DNA of 64,000 nt from Globodera rostochiensis (Eukaryota > Nematoda > Chromadorea > Rhabditida > Heteroderidae): NCBI GenBank assembly GCA_018350325.1, contig JAEVLN010000006.1, forward strand, positions 4,020,056 to 4,084,055, read 5' to 3'. Shown here one piece after another: positions 1 through 8,700 of the stretch. The translations under genes and the position numbers were made by a program. The stretch's first letter is position 1. Each line of letters begins with the position of its first letter. The notes beneath the pieces were generated by a model that worked only from the letters and a program-made list of their open reading frames with translations, had not been told where the DNA came from and ran no database searches.

Positions 1-41
1 TTTATTAGGGCTGAAAATTCCAAAAAACGTTTTTTGCCAGC

Positions 42-113
42 CAAGTCCACGGTGGTGTAGTGGTGAGTGGTGGGGGTGTGGAGGGGTCGGGTGGGGGTTC
101 GGATCCGCTTGGC
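42..113 (+). repeat. tRNA-like SINE head
   Basis: A GGTGGTGTAGTGGTGAGTGG stretch resembles a Pol III A box and is followed about 45 bp later by GGGTTCGGATCCG, close to the B-box consensus GGTTCGAATCC. The same arrangement recurs on the minus strand near 31,663-31,740 and 58,150-58,250. I read it as the tRNA-derived head of a SINE, not a working tRNA, because the arms do not pair well. Confidence 0.45.
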
Positions 114-670
114 TGAAATCATTTTTTCCGACTTTCTTCGCATATGTATGGTGGAGTAAACAATTTCTAAAATCATTTTAAATTATTCCCGAGTTTTTAA
201 AAATATTTTTGTGGGTTATTTGGAAATTTTTGAAATTTAATTTTTTTGGCCACCAAAATTGGGGGAACCTCTAAAAAAATCATAACTTTTCTCAATGAAG
301 AGTATTTTGAATAATTTTGGTGTCATAAAATGCAGAAACATATGCGCAATTTTTATGATATTTTATTGTCGTGGAAGGTTGAAATTTCAAAAAGTTGTGG
401 TCAATTTTCCGAAAAAAATGAATTTTTCACAAAAAAATTCATAACAATTTTTTGTAAAGAAATTTTCAAAAAGCAATTCATTAGATAAATAGCTTATTTT
501 TTTCTCTATTAGAAACTATTTTAGTTGAATTAAACGCCTTAACATAAAATAGAGTTATGATCGAAAAAGTTAAATTGGGTTACCAAACCAAAGGGGTCTC
601 CCTTTTGGGGTATAATCGAAAATTTTAATTATTTTTTTCGATTTTCTTTGTAGTTGTAATGATGCAAAAA
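114..670. other. AT-rich sequence, no gene seen
   Basis: AT-rich sequence with homopolymer runs and no open frame or splice pattern I can support. It leads into the first copy of the Helitron 5' repeat at about 671. Confidence 0.5.
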
Positions 671-1408
671 TAAAGGATTGCCTTTTGTCAGTATGACAGA
701 CTTTGGTTAGGGTATGCCATTATTTTAATATGTCTAAAAGGTGCTGTAGTCATTACAAATAAGAACTGTGTAGTAACAACTAGGGCTGCTCGGGAATTGA
801 AATTTACCGAGAATCGAGAACCGAGACCGAGACCGAGAAATGACACCGAGAACCGAGACCGAGACCGAGAAATGACCCCGAGACTCGAGACCGAGAACGA
901 GACCCAAAAAAACCGAGAAATTTCTCGACTCGGGAACCGAGAACCGAGAAATTTCTAATTTTTTTTTCAATTCACTAAAAAAATATTGTTTTTAAGCTCC
1001 AAAAATTTTCATTAAATTATTTTACACTCAGGGCTGCCAACTGTCCTTATTTATAAAATTTGTCCTTATTTTCGGGTTCGGAAAGTTTTTCGAATTTAGT
1101 TGAATTGTGAAGGCTTGGTGTAATTTTTTCCGACTAAAAAGATGTTTTTCTTGCATATTCACCGAACAAGGCTGCAAAAAAATCTTACCAACCAATTTGC
1201 GGCAAATTTTGAATTTCCATTTTTATTTCTGGAACAATTTTTGCCCGATATCCATTCCATCGTAACCGCCGGAGAAAAGAATTTTTAAAGTTCAATTTAG
1301 GAGTGTATTTTCGTGGTTTTTAATGCATTTTTTACGAAATTTTCAAAAAATGCAAATTTTTGCAAATTCTGCTTTATTTAGGAGGAGTAGGAGGGGGGGG
1401 GGGGGGGC

Positions 1409-1430
1409 GGCGGTGCCGATAGGCGCCGTC
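1409..1430 (+). repeat. GC hairpin module, copy 1 (stem GGCGGTGCC, loop GATA)
   Basis: A nine-base GGCGGTGCC arm, GATA loop and GGCGCCGTC arm form a near-perfect hairpin in AT-rich surroundings, preceded by a G run. A second, decayed copy lies at 1534-1555. Related hairpins occur at 12,150-12,171, 21,968-21,989, 31,295-31,316, 31,419-31,440 and, degenerate, 62,415-62,435, followed in several cases by GAGAAAATTT and AATTTGTTAAG words. Confidence 0.8.
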
Positions 1431-1689
1431 GAGAAAATTTCGAATTTTTAACTAAATTTGTTAAGAGATTTGCAGCCAAAATTTTAAAAATGCGGTGATT
1501 TTTTCAAGCATTTTAGGAAAGGAAGGGGGGGCGGGTGGCTCCGATAGGTGCCGCCGGGGAAAAATTAAAGTTTTTTTCGTGAATTCTCAATTAGGAAAAT
1601 GTGCTTAAAATGAAAAAAACCATCATTTTTATAAGTTGTTAGAATCAATAAAAAGGAGTATTTATTAAATTAAAAGAATAAAATGGATT

Positions 1690-1758
1690 TTAAGTAAGGG
1701 AGGGAATAGAACTCACGATAAATAAATTACCGGTCAGAATTTAACCACTGAGCCATAC
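1690..1758 (-). repeat. tRNA-like sequence inside hAT element
   Basis: Read on the minus strand, TATGGCTCAGTGG matches an A box and GAGTTCTATTCC is a decayed B box. It sits in the same place relative to the GC hairpins as the tRNA-like sequence of the 31,038-31,882 element. Confidence 0.45.
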
Positions 1759-2380
1759 GACAACTGAGTACAAATGGTTTGCAAAAGATATATAATCAAA
1801 GATTTTTTTAAATTGATTTGTCATTATGCATTTTTTAAATCTTTCAAGCTCAGATTCTGTAATGAATTCCACCAAAAACCCAATCTTTACCAGTGCAAAA
1901 AAGTCTCGTTTTCCGAGACTAAAAACCCGAGACCGAGAACCGAGACCGAGACCCAAAAAAACCGAGAAATTTCTCGACTCGAGAACCGAGACCGAGAATC
2001 TCGAGCAGCCCTAGTAACAACTACACATACTAAAATTGCCTGAGCCAACCCAGAATGCTATATAAATGATTGCCTTTTGTCAGTATGACAGACTTTGTAA
2101 AGGATTGCCTTTTGTCAGTATGACAGACTTTAGTTAGAGTATGCCGTTCTAAAAGGTCTGTGTAGTTACAACATGAGTTGTGTAGTAACAACTACACATA
2201 CTAAAATTGGCTGAGGCAACCCGGAAAGGCTATATAAAGGATTGCCTTTTGTCATTATGACAGACTATGGTTAGAGTATGCCATTATTTTAATATGTCTA
2301 AAAGGTGTGTAGTCATTACAATCAGAGCTGTGTAGTAACATCTACACATACTAAAATTAACTGAGGCAACCCGGAAAGGC

Positions 2381-2388
2381 TATATAAA
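2381..2388 (+). promoter_or_regulatory. TATA box in Helitron 5' repeat, upstream of RGG gene
   Basis: TATATAAA closes the repeat copy before the RGG-box gene, about 250 bp ahead of its ATG. The same box occurs at 2059-2066 and 2231-2238 in neighbouring copies. A promoter role is inferred from the consensus and placement only. Confidence 0.45.
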
Positions 2389-2634
2389 GGATTGCCTTTT
2401 GTCAGTCTAACAAACTTTGGTTAGGGTATGGCGTTCTAGAAGCTGTGTATAGTTACGACATAAAGTTGTGTAGTAACTAAACATATTATATAGCGGGAGA
2501 CAGCACGTAGTGTCGTAACAACACAAGTCTAAAAGCCAAAAAATCAACAAAGTTTTTAAAAATTTTTTTAAGATTCTTGCTTTCTAGACGGTATTATAAA
2601 ACAAATTCCATCCGAGGGTCAAAAGAAGAGATAA

Positions 2635-3490
2635 ATGGACGAAATCGTATTGGATGGTGTCCAACAAAGTGAAATGGACAGAACTACACAGCCAATGGTT
2701 TTAAAAAGTATTTTTAAGAAAAATACTAAACGACTTTACAGATTCCAACCGAGGGCCAACAGAAGAATATGGACGAAGTTGTATTGGATGATGCTCCACA
2801 AAGTGAAGTTAAAAAAGCTGAAGAAGAGAAGAAAAAGGAAAAGGAGCAACAAAAGACGAAAGAAGGCAATAAGGATGAGCAGGAGAGTGGGAAGACAGCC
2901 GAAGATGAGCAAGGGAAAACGGCGGCAAACAAAGAAGGAAGGCGAGGACGTCAGCGGGTAAATTATATAATTTTCTATTCTGTATAACTGTAATTTTACA
3001 GCTGCATCCTGCTGCGCGACGTAGCCGAGGCGGTGCACGAGGCGGATGGAATGACAGAGGAGGGCGTGGAACGCGAGGAGGGCGAGGCGTCGGTGGCAAC
3101 TGGGGAGGAGGAGGAGGGAATGACAGAGGAGGGCGGGGAACGTGGGGAGAGCGAGACGTGGTTGGCAACTGGAGAGGAGGAGGCTGGAATGATAGAGCAG
3201 GACGGGGAACGTGGGGAGAGCGAGACGTGGTTGGCAACTGGAGAGGAGGAGGCTGGAATGATAGAGGAGGACGGGGAACGTGGGGAGAGCGAGACGTGGG
3301 TGGCAACTGGAGAGGAGGAGGGTGGAATGACAGAGGAGGGCGTGGAACGTGGGGAGAGCAAGGCGTTGGCGATCGTGGACGCGCTTTTCATGGAAGAGGT
3401 CGTGGCGGGACCGCTCAGCAGGGCCGTGGACAGGGTGCTGAAGGAGGCAATCGTGGAGGCGGCACGACTGTTATTAACATTTACAATTGA
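2635..3490 (+). CDS. three-exon RGG-box (glycine/arginine-rich) protein
   Basis: Exons are 2635-2697, 2742-2957 and 3002-3490, with two 44-bp GT-AG introns ending in TTTACAG and TTTTACAG; all junctions are phase 0 and the product is about 255 residues. The first 20 residues and residues from about 31 on are duplicated versions of MDE(I/V)VLD..(P/Q)QSE. A lysine/glutamate-rich segment follows, and exon 3 encodes tandem NWRGGGWNDRGGRGTW-type repeats, an RGG box, ending near VINIYN. RGG boxes usually bind RNA or G-quadruplex nucleic acid, so a nucleic-acid-binding accessory role for the transposon is plausible. It lies on the same strand between the TATA repeat array and the protease ORF. It could instead be a captured host gene. 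Similarity between 2605-2690 and 2738-2810 indicates a tandem exon duplication. Confidence 0.65.
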
Positions 3491-3902
3491 AACATGAGAT
3501 ATTGATTTGTTGAATAATTTTTGTTATTATTGTTATTGCAATGGTTTTTATTTGTTGAAAAATTTGGTGTTGTTGTTAAATTTATTTTATGCATGCATTT
3601 TCGTATTAGTGATTCAAATGTTTTGATCTTTTACCTTGCTATATTTTAATATTTTAAATGATTAAGAGCTGTGTAGTCACGAATCAGTTGTCAAGAATTT
3701 TGGTTTGGCTATATCCTGCTTTTAATATGGCTGTGTAGTTACGAATGAGTTGTGTAGTAATAAAGTGTGTAGTAACTTTGCTTATTAAAATTGCCTGAAC
3801 CAACACAGAAGGCTATATAAAGAGTTGGGTTTTGTCAGTCTGACATAAGCTATTGGGGAGAGTGTGTAGTTATTTTAAGAGCTGTGTAGTCACGAAACGA
3901 AC
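3491..3902 (+). other. 3' region of RGG gene with a diverged TGTGTAGT repeat copy
   Basis: AT-rich sequence to about 3660, then a diverged copy of the Helitron 5' repeat with five TGTGTAGT words, a CTGAACCAACACAGAAGGC segment and TATATAAA. No ORF is supported. Confidence 0.6.
3814..3821 (+). promoter_or_regulatory. TATA box upstream of Helitron ORF1
   Basis: TATATAAA in the GGC-TATATAAA-G context of the repeat array, about 700 bp before the protease ORF and just before the UUCG-hairpin array. It could drive a separate transcript for the protease/Rep-helicase. Inferred from consensus only. Confidence 0.4.
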
Positions 3903-4276
3903 AGCCCAGAAGAATAAAAGGTGACAGGACCTGCTCCTTCGGGAGATTGTGGTGACGGCCCAGAAGAATAAAGGGTGACAGGACCTGCTCCTTCGGGAGA
4001 TTGTGGTGACTGGCCAAAGAATAAAGGGTGACAGGACCTGCTCCTTCGGGAGATTGTGGTGACGGCCCAGAAGAATAAAGGGTGACAGGACCTGCTCCTT
4101 CGGGAGATTGTGGTGACGACTACCCAGAAGAATAAAGGGTGACAGGACCTGCTCCTTCGGGAGATTGTGGTGACTGGCCAAAGAATAAAGGGTGACAGGA
4201 CCTGCTCCTTCGGGAGATTGTGGTGACTACCCAGAAGAATAAAGGGTGACAGGATCTGCTCCTTCGGGAGATTGTG
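3903..4276 (+). repeat. seven-copy 53-57 bp minisatellite with a UUCG tetraloop hairpin in each unit
   Basis: The unit contains GAATAAAGGGTGACAGGACC then TGCTCCTTCGGGAGATTGTG. CTCC-TTCG-GGAG occurs at 3934, 3988, 4041, 4095, 4152, 4205 and 4259. In RNA this is the C(UUCG)G loop on a four-pair stem, an unusually stable fold; the complement (CTCC-CGAA-GGAG) also pairs. Units are nearly identical, differing mainly in the linker (CGGCC, TGGCCAA, CTACCC). It lies in the leader of ORF1 or the trailer of the RGG gene. Open frames through it on the minus strand are a by-product of the repeat. Confidence 0.85.
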
Positions 4277-4427
4277 GTTCAAACATGAAAGGAATCTGCA
4301 CTCTGTACGCCTTTTTTGGCTATTTGGGATATGTGACTCCTGGGTGGCAGATTTGCTACAGGACGTCTTCACATCGTGGCATTATGCGGGAGGCAAACTT
4401 TGGTCTTCTATTTCTCATTTTTGTTTC

Positions 4428-4522
4428 AATAAATGTTTTCTATTTGTGTGTATTTTAATGGTCAATTTTTGCCTACCTACTTTTGTCACACTTACATATT
4501 TAATGCTGACTTTTGTTTTTAG
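4428..4522 (+). promoter_or_regulatory. polyadenylation signal followed by splice or trans-splice acceptor (operon-like junction)
   Basis: AATAAA at 4428-4433 is followed 86 bp later by CTTTTGTTTTTAG joined directly to the ORF1 ATG at 4523. In nematodes a poly(A) signal about 100 bp before an acceptor with no upstream coding exon is the usual look of an operon boundary resolved by spliced-leader trans-splicing. An ordinary 5'-UTR intron is the alternative. Confidence 0.4.
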
Positions 4523-5788
4523 ATGCCTTCTAAAAAACGAGAGTTACGAAAGCTGAGAACTGAGCGGTACCAGCGGCGAGCAGACCAGTCTGTCAGCCCG
4601 GGAAGCTCGCATATCCCAGATAGTCCACTTTTGGACTGCAACGGGAGTGCAGATGGGAATGGGGGCACACCCCTTGGCACAACGCCAAAAATGAGTGCTT
4701 TGCAGATAAGCACACCGGCTTCATCTATGGGCAAGAAAAGGGGCAGACCCCCAAAAGCCGGAACGATAATGGCTGGACTTGAATGTGCGTCTTTTAATGA
4801 CACACCACGTACTACACAAAGTAAAAGCGCTATTAATTCGCCGTGCAAGAAAAAAGAAAAGTGCATAAATTGCACTGAAAGTCTTAACGAAAATATGACT
4901 GAAGAAATGCCTTCGACCCCTGTCACAGCGAAAAGCAGCCGTGGAGGCCGCCCTGTCAAATTTAAAGGGGGGCCAGGCAGGGGTAATATTTTGGATTCTA
5001 AGAGTGAAGGTTCAATAATTGAAGATAGCTTTGAGAAAAGTGTACCAATGGAGGTTGTAGAAGCGATCAAAGAAGTGGAACCCAACCTCAAATTGGATGA
5101 TGCACAAAGCACGACAAATAATGTGAATAAAATGATTGATTTCAACACGGTTCAAATAAATTTCGCAACTATTCGAAATCCAAACTGCCAAATACGGCGA
5201 TGGGCTGGCATTGGTCTTTATGCTGATGACTCAACATCATCAGGGCCCAGATTTATCGAAACATGCTGGAACTCGCCAGACGAGTGGCTAAACGACGGCT
5301 TCATTGCCGTTTACTTGGCATACTTGGCGTCCATTTCCCAGCGTAAAGTTGTAGTTGTGGATTCGCTTGTCTCGACTCCGAACACTGCTGTAGTTAGACG
5401 CAGTTCATTCAAAAACTACACATTCGGATATGACCCGAACAATGCGGCCGAAGTAATTCTTATGCCGTTGAACTTCCCAAATCACTGGACGCTTCTTGTC
5501 TACGATGTTGCGTTTGGGACGTTTTTTGCAGATTCACTGCATATAAGCAGAATGGATTTTGCCAGAAGTGAACTAATAAAGGACATCATTGTTGACATTG
5601 TCCCAGTTGAGCGTTGTTCAATTGTTATTGAGAACATTAGCAACTTGACGCCGCAGCAAGATGGATTTAGCTGCGGCTACTTTGTGTGCCTATATGCGGA
5701 GGCCTGGCTTATGAACCAAAGGACGTTCATTTTGCCAAATTTGAATATAAATTTTGAAACAAAAAAGGATTTTATGGCACTTAAATGA
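4523..5788 (+). CDS. Helitron ORF1: AT-hook and Ulp1/SENP-like (C48) cysteine protease
   Basis: 421 residues. A basic start is followed by an AT-hook at residues 71-79 (KKRGRPPKA) and a second GRP-like motif near 140-146 (RGGRPVK). The C-terminal half is an Ulp1-type domain: substrate-side WLND at 255-258, catalytic His in NHWTLL (H321), Asp in FFADSL (D337), and oxyanion Gln plus nucleophile Cys in QQDGFSCGYF (Q378/379, C384), so the triad is intact. Ulp1 enzymes cut SUMO or related ubiquitin-like proteins; the AT-hooks suggest binding to AT-rich DNA. The frame stops at 5786-5788 just after an A-run where the next frame continues in register, so this was probably the N-terminus of one larger Rep-helicase protein. 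The start is chosen because the ATG directly follows a TTTTTAG acceptor. Confidence 0.8.
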   Translation: MPSKKRELRKLRTERYQRRADQSVSPGSSHIPDSPLLDCNGSADGNGGTPLGTTPKMSALQISTPASSMGKKRGRPPKAGTIMAGLECASFNDTPRTTQSKSAINSPCKKKEKCINCTESLNENMTEEMPSTPVTAKSSRGGRPVKFKGGPGRGNILDSKSEGSIIEDSFEKSVPMEVVEAIKEVEPNLKLDDAQSTTNNVNKMIDFNTVQINFATIRNPNCQIRRWAGIGLYADDSTSSGPRFIETCWNSPDEWLNDGFIAVYLAYLASISQRKVVVVDSLVSTPNTAVVRRSSFKNYTFGYDPNNAAEVILMPLNFPNHWTLLVYDVAFGTFFADSLHISRMDFARSELIKDIIVDIVPVERCSIVIENISNLTPQQDGFSCGYFVCLYAEAWLMNQRTFILPNLNINFETKKDFMALK

Positions 5789-8700
5789 GCTTTACAGCTC
5801 TGATAATGTGCCATATCATCCAAGGGCGGATGTAGCTTTGCCCTGCCCATTTGTCAAGAGGCTGGAAATGGAAGATGGGCAATCAAGTTCCAAAGGTGTT
5901 CAGTCAAATGTGCAAGAGGATTCAGACGATTCCGATGATATTATGATCGTCGATGTTCCTGCCAATGAAAAAAAGGTGGAAGAAAGTATGTTTTTCATCG
6001 ATCCTCCACTGCATGAACAGGCTGAGCATCCAGCCTCGGCGGCTATAAATGCTGTCCTAGCAGAGGCGCAATTGCCTGGTGAGAATCAAGCAGACGAACT
6101 TGCTTTGATTGTTGAATCTTGCCAAGCGCAAGAACCAATCGCGCAGGCCGCTGAAGTAGTTTTCAAACGACCAAGAACACCACCAAGGCGTTCTTCGCGC
6201 ATTAAACGACTAAGCAACTCGCTCAGTCGGTCTCCATCGCCCGCAGCAAAACGAGCGCCAACAACAAAAGGGCTTGGATTAGCAACGCCGTTGACAAAGC
6301 GTTGCCATATGGTCCATAAGAGTTGGCACTGCGCTGCTGCGGCAGCCAAGCATTTCCCAGACTATTCAGATTCTGGCAAGCTTGGAGAAAAAAAATGCCC
6401 ACATTGTGGAGCACATCTCTTCCAGCACGAGGACAGCAACATCTGCTGCCGTCAAGGGAGAGTTGAATTGCCGACATTGAACCCACATCCTGATGAGCTC
6501 AAACAGCTCATTGTGGGGGACAACCAAACCCGCGAGGGCAAGGAGTTTGTCCGAAACATGTCGCGATACAACAACCTGCTGCAGTTTGCCAGCGTGTCCG
6601 CTGGCAACAAACCATGCCCAGCTGGTGGCCCGATGGCAGTAATTCTCAACGGAGAATTCCATCGACGTATCAGCAGCATGCAGGCTGGCTCTACACAGAC
6701 ACCTGGCTTCGGCCAGCTGTACATACTTGATCCAGTCGAAGCAATGGAGCAGCGAAGAAACAACCCCACTTTTACGGGGGAAAAAATAACAACCAACGAA
6801 GAGTTTGTGCAAGGTCACAAGTTAAATGAAAAAACGCTGGAGTCATTGGAAAAAATGATCCAGGAAAATCATCCGGCTGCGAAAGCCTACAAACAGGCCC
6901 GCGAACAACTGCAGGATCTTTTCAAGACACAGAAGGCGGAAGAATTGCGATTCTTCAGAATGACGCTGTTGGACCAGCGCAGAGCTCCTGCAGCTGTGAA
7001 AGACCCAAAATTGCATCCCCACCAAATTATTACACCCTCAACGGGCGAGGGCATGTTCGCAATACATGCGGACCCAAGTGGAGCACCTCCACCAAAAGGG
7101 ATTTGGGTCGAGAACAAGCATGGGCAGCTAAATGAAATAGCCCCATTCAGTCCATGGACGGACAGCTTGGCGTATCCATTGATAAAACCGCTAGGAGACG
7201 ATGGGTACTACACAGGCATTAAATATGCAAAACCGCCCTCACGAAAGCGTAAAAGCGACGTAAGCACAGATCATTTGTTCGACACAGATGTCGATTCTGA
7301 TCTCGAGTCATGCGCAGCAGACTCTGATGCATTGTCTGATGCTGGATCGGTGGCTTCTGGCACATCGTCAGTTAGCGGGCGGTTTGGAAAAGCAAGGCAA
7401 TTTGTTTCATTGCGAGATTATTGTAAGTACTATCTCGCAATAAGGGACGGTGACGTTGCGGCGGGATACCATCACATATTGGCATGTGGTGGTGGCCTTG
7501 GTCAGCGCTGGATCCTCGATCAGGCTGCCAAAATTGACTGGCAGATAGCCACTTTTTTGCGCAGGCCAGACATGGACCTGCGGATCAGCACTCCACGCAA
7601 CTTGCTGCAGTATTTAATCAACCAATACAATAAACAGAAAGCACGGCAAAACCCCAATGCACAACGCAAAAGTGTTGATGACATTGGCAGTGTAGTACGC
7701 CTCTCTGAGAAGAATGTGAACTCTCTTCAATATTGGAAGAAAATGTACGAAGATTGCAACACAATCTTTGCGAGATATCACGATGCAAAAAAAGCGCGTC
7801 TGTTCATCACATTCACCAACAACAGAGATTGGCCAGAGTTCAAACAAAATCTGTACAAAAACGGTCAAGTATTTACTGACCGTTTCGATCTCTGGATGCG
7901 AGTTTGGTGCAGCAAAATTGCTGTTTTCCGTCATGAGCTTTATGAGAAGAATTACTTTGGAACGATTATAGGATCCGGCGAATCCATGGAGTTTCAAGGG
8001 CGTGGCGGTCCACATGCCCACATTGTGGCTCAGACTGACCTTAACGCAATTCCAGAAGTAATTCAAGAGTACATTTGGGCACATATTCCATCTTTGCCTG
8101 ACAAAGATGATAATACGCCCATTGCCCAAATGCATCGCGAAATTCGCGAATTAATACACATGCAACTACACAGATGCAGTGACACCTGGTGTGGTCCAAA
8201 AGACCCTAAAACTGGGCGGTGCAAAAAGGGTTTCCCTGCTACATACTCTAAGTGTACGATACTGCACCCGGACAGGCCGGCGGTGTACTTTCGGCCAAGC
8301 CCAGCAGAGGGTGGTGCCCAAATTGAAGTCAATAAACTCATATATGACAATTCGCATGTGGTGCCATTCAACCCGTTTATTTTATTACGGTTCAGAGTGC
8401 ACCACAATGTGTTGTTCGCCTATGGAAACAAGGCAAACATTAAATACGCACTCAAGTACCCTTTCAAAGAGCCAGGACATTGCTGTGTAGCGTGCAAAGA
8501 GGAGTCCGGCAGCAAAATCGGTATCGATGAGCCGGCTCAATATGCCAAAATGAACTTCCGTGGTGCTACAGAAGCCTATGCGGTTGTTAATTCAATCGCA
8601 TTTGTAAGACTTTCGCACCAGGTTGTCAAATTGAGCATTCATTTGCCAAACCAGCAACCGATTGTGTTCAGAGCTGGTCAATTGGTAAGCAAAGCTCAAC

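Larger units (their letters stand above)
781..2013. mobile_element. non-autonomous hAT element, 8-bp target duplication GTAACAAC
   Basis: The element starts TAGGGCTGCTCGG and ends with its complement ...CGAGCAGCCCTA. It is flanked by GTAACAAC at 773-780 and 2014-2021, the 8-bp duplication typical of hAT. Subterminal regions are arrays of CCGAGACCGAGAACCGAG words on both sides, possibly transposase binding sites. The interior holds a hAT-like end (CAGGGCTGCC at about 1029), two GC hairpins (1409-1430, 1534-1555) and a tRNA-like sequence on the minus strand. There is no transposase ORF. Confidence 0.85.
671..2490 (+). repeat. Helitron 5' subterminal tandem repeats (about 150 bp), interrupted by a hAT element
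   Basis: Units begin AAAGGATTGCCTTTTGTCAG and run through TTGGTTAGGGTATGCC and TGTGTAGTAACAACTACACA to CTGAGGCAACCCGGAAAGGC followed by a TATA box. Copies start near 671, 2066 (partial), 2098, 2236 and 2387. The first copy is split by the hAT insertion at 781-2013. A diverged copy lies at about 3660-3900. Each unit ends in TATATAAA, so this is potentially a tandem promoter array. Confidence 0.75.

Noticed and set aside
2809..3391. Proline/serine-rich minus-strand frames opposite the RGG gene
   Set aside because: Reverse complement of glycine/arginine codon repeats; the plus-strand model has in-phase introns and better composition.
3870..4372. Minus-strand frames with NLPKEQVLSPFI repeats, and a CRISPR-like look to the regular array
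   Set aside because: The frames exist only because the tandem unit lacks stops. Linkers of a few bases and repeats of about 50 bp in a eukaryotic setting do not fit CRISPR.
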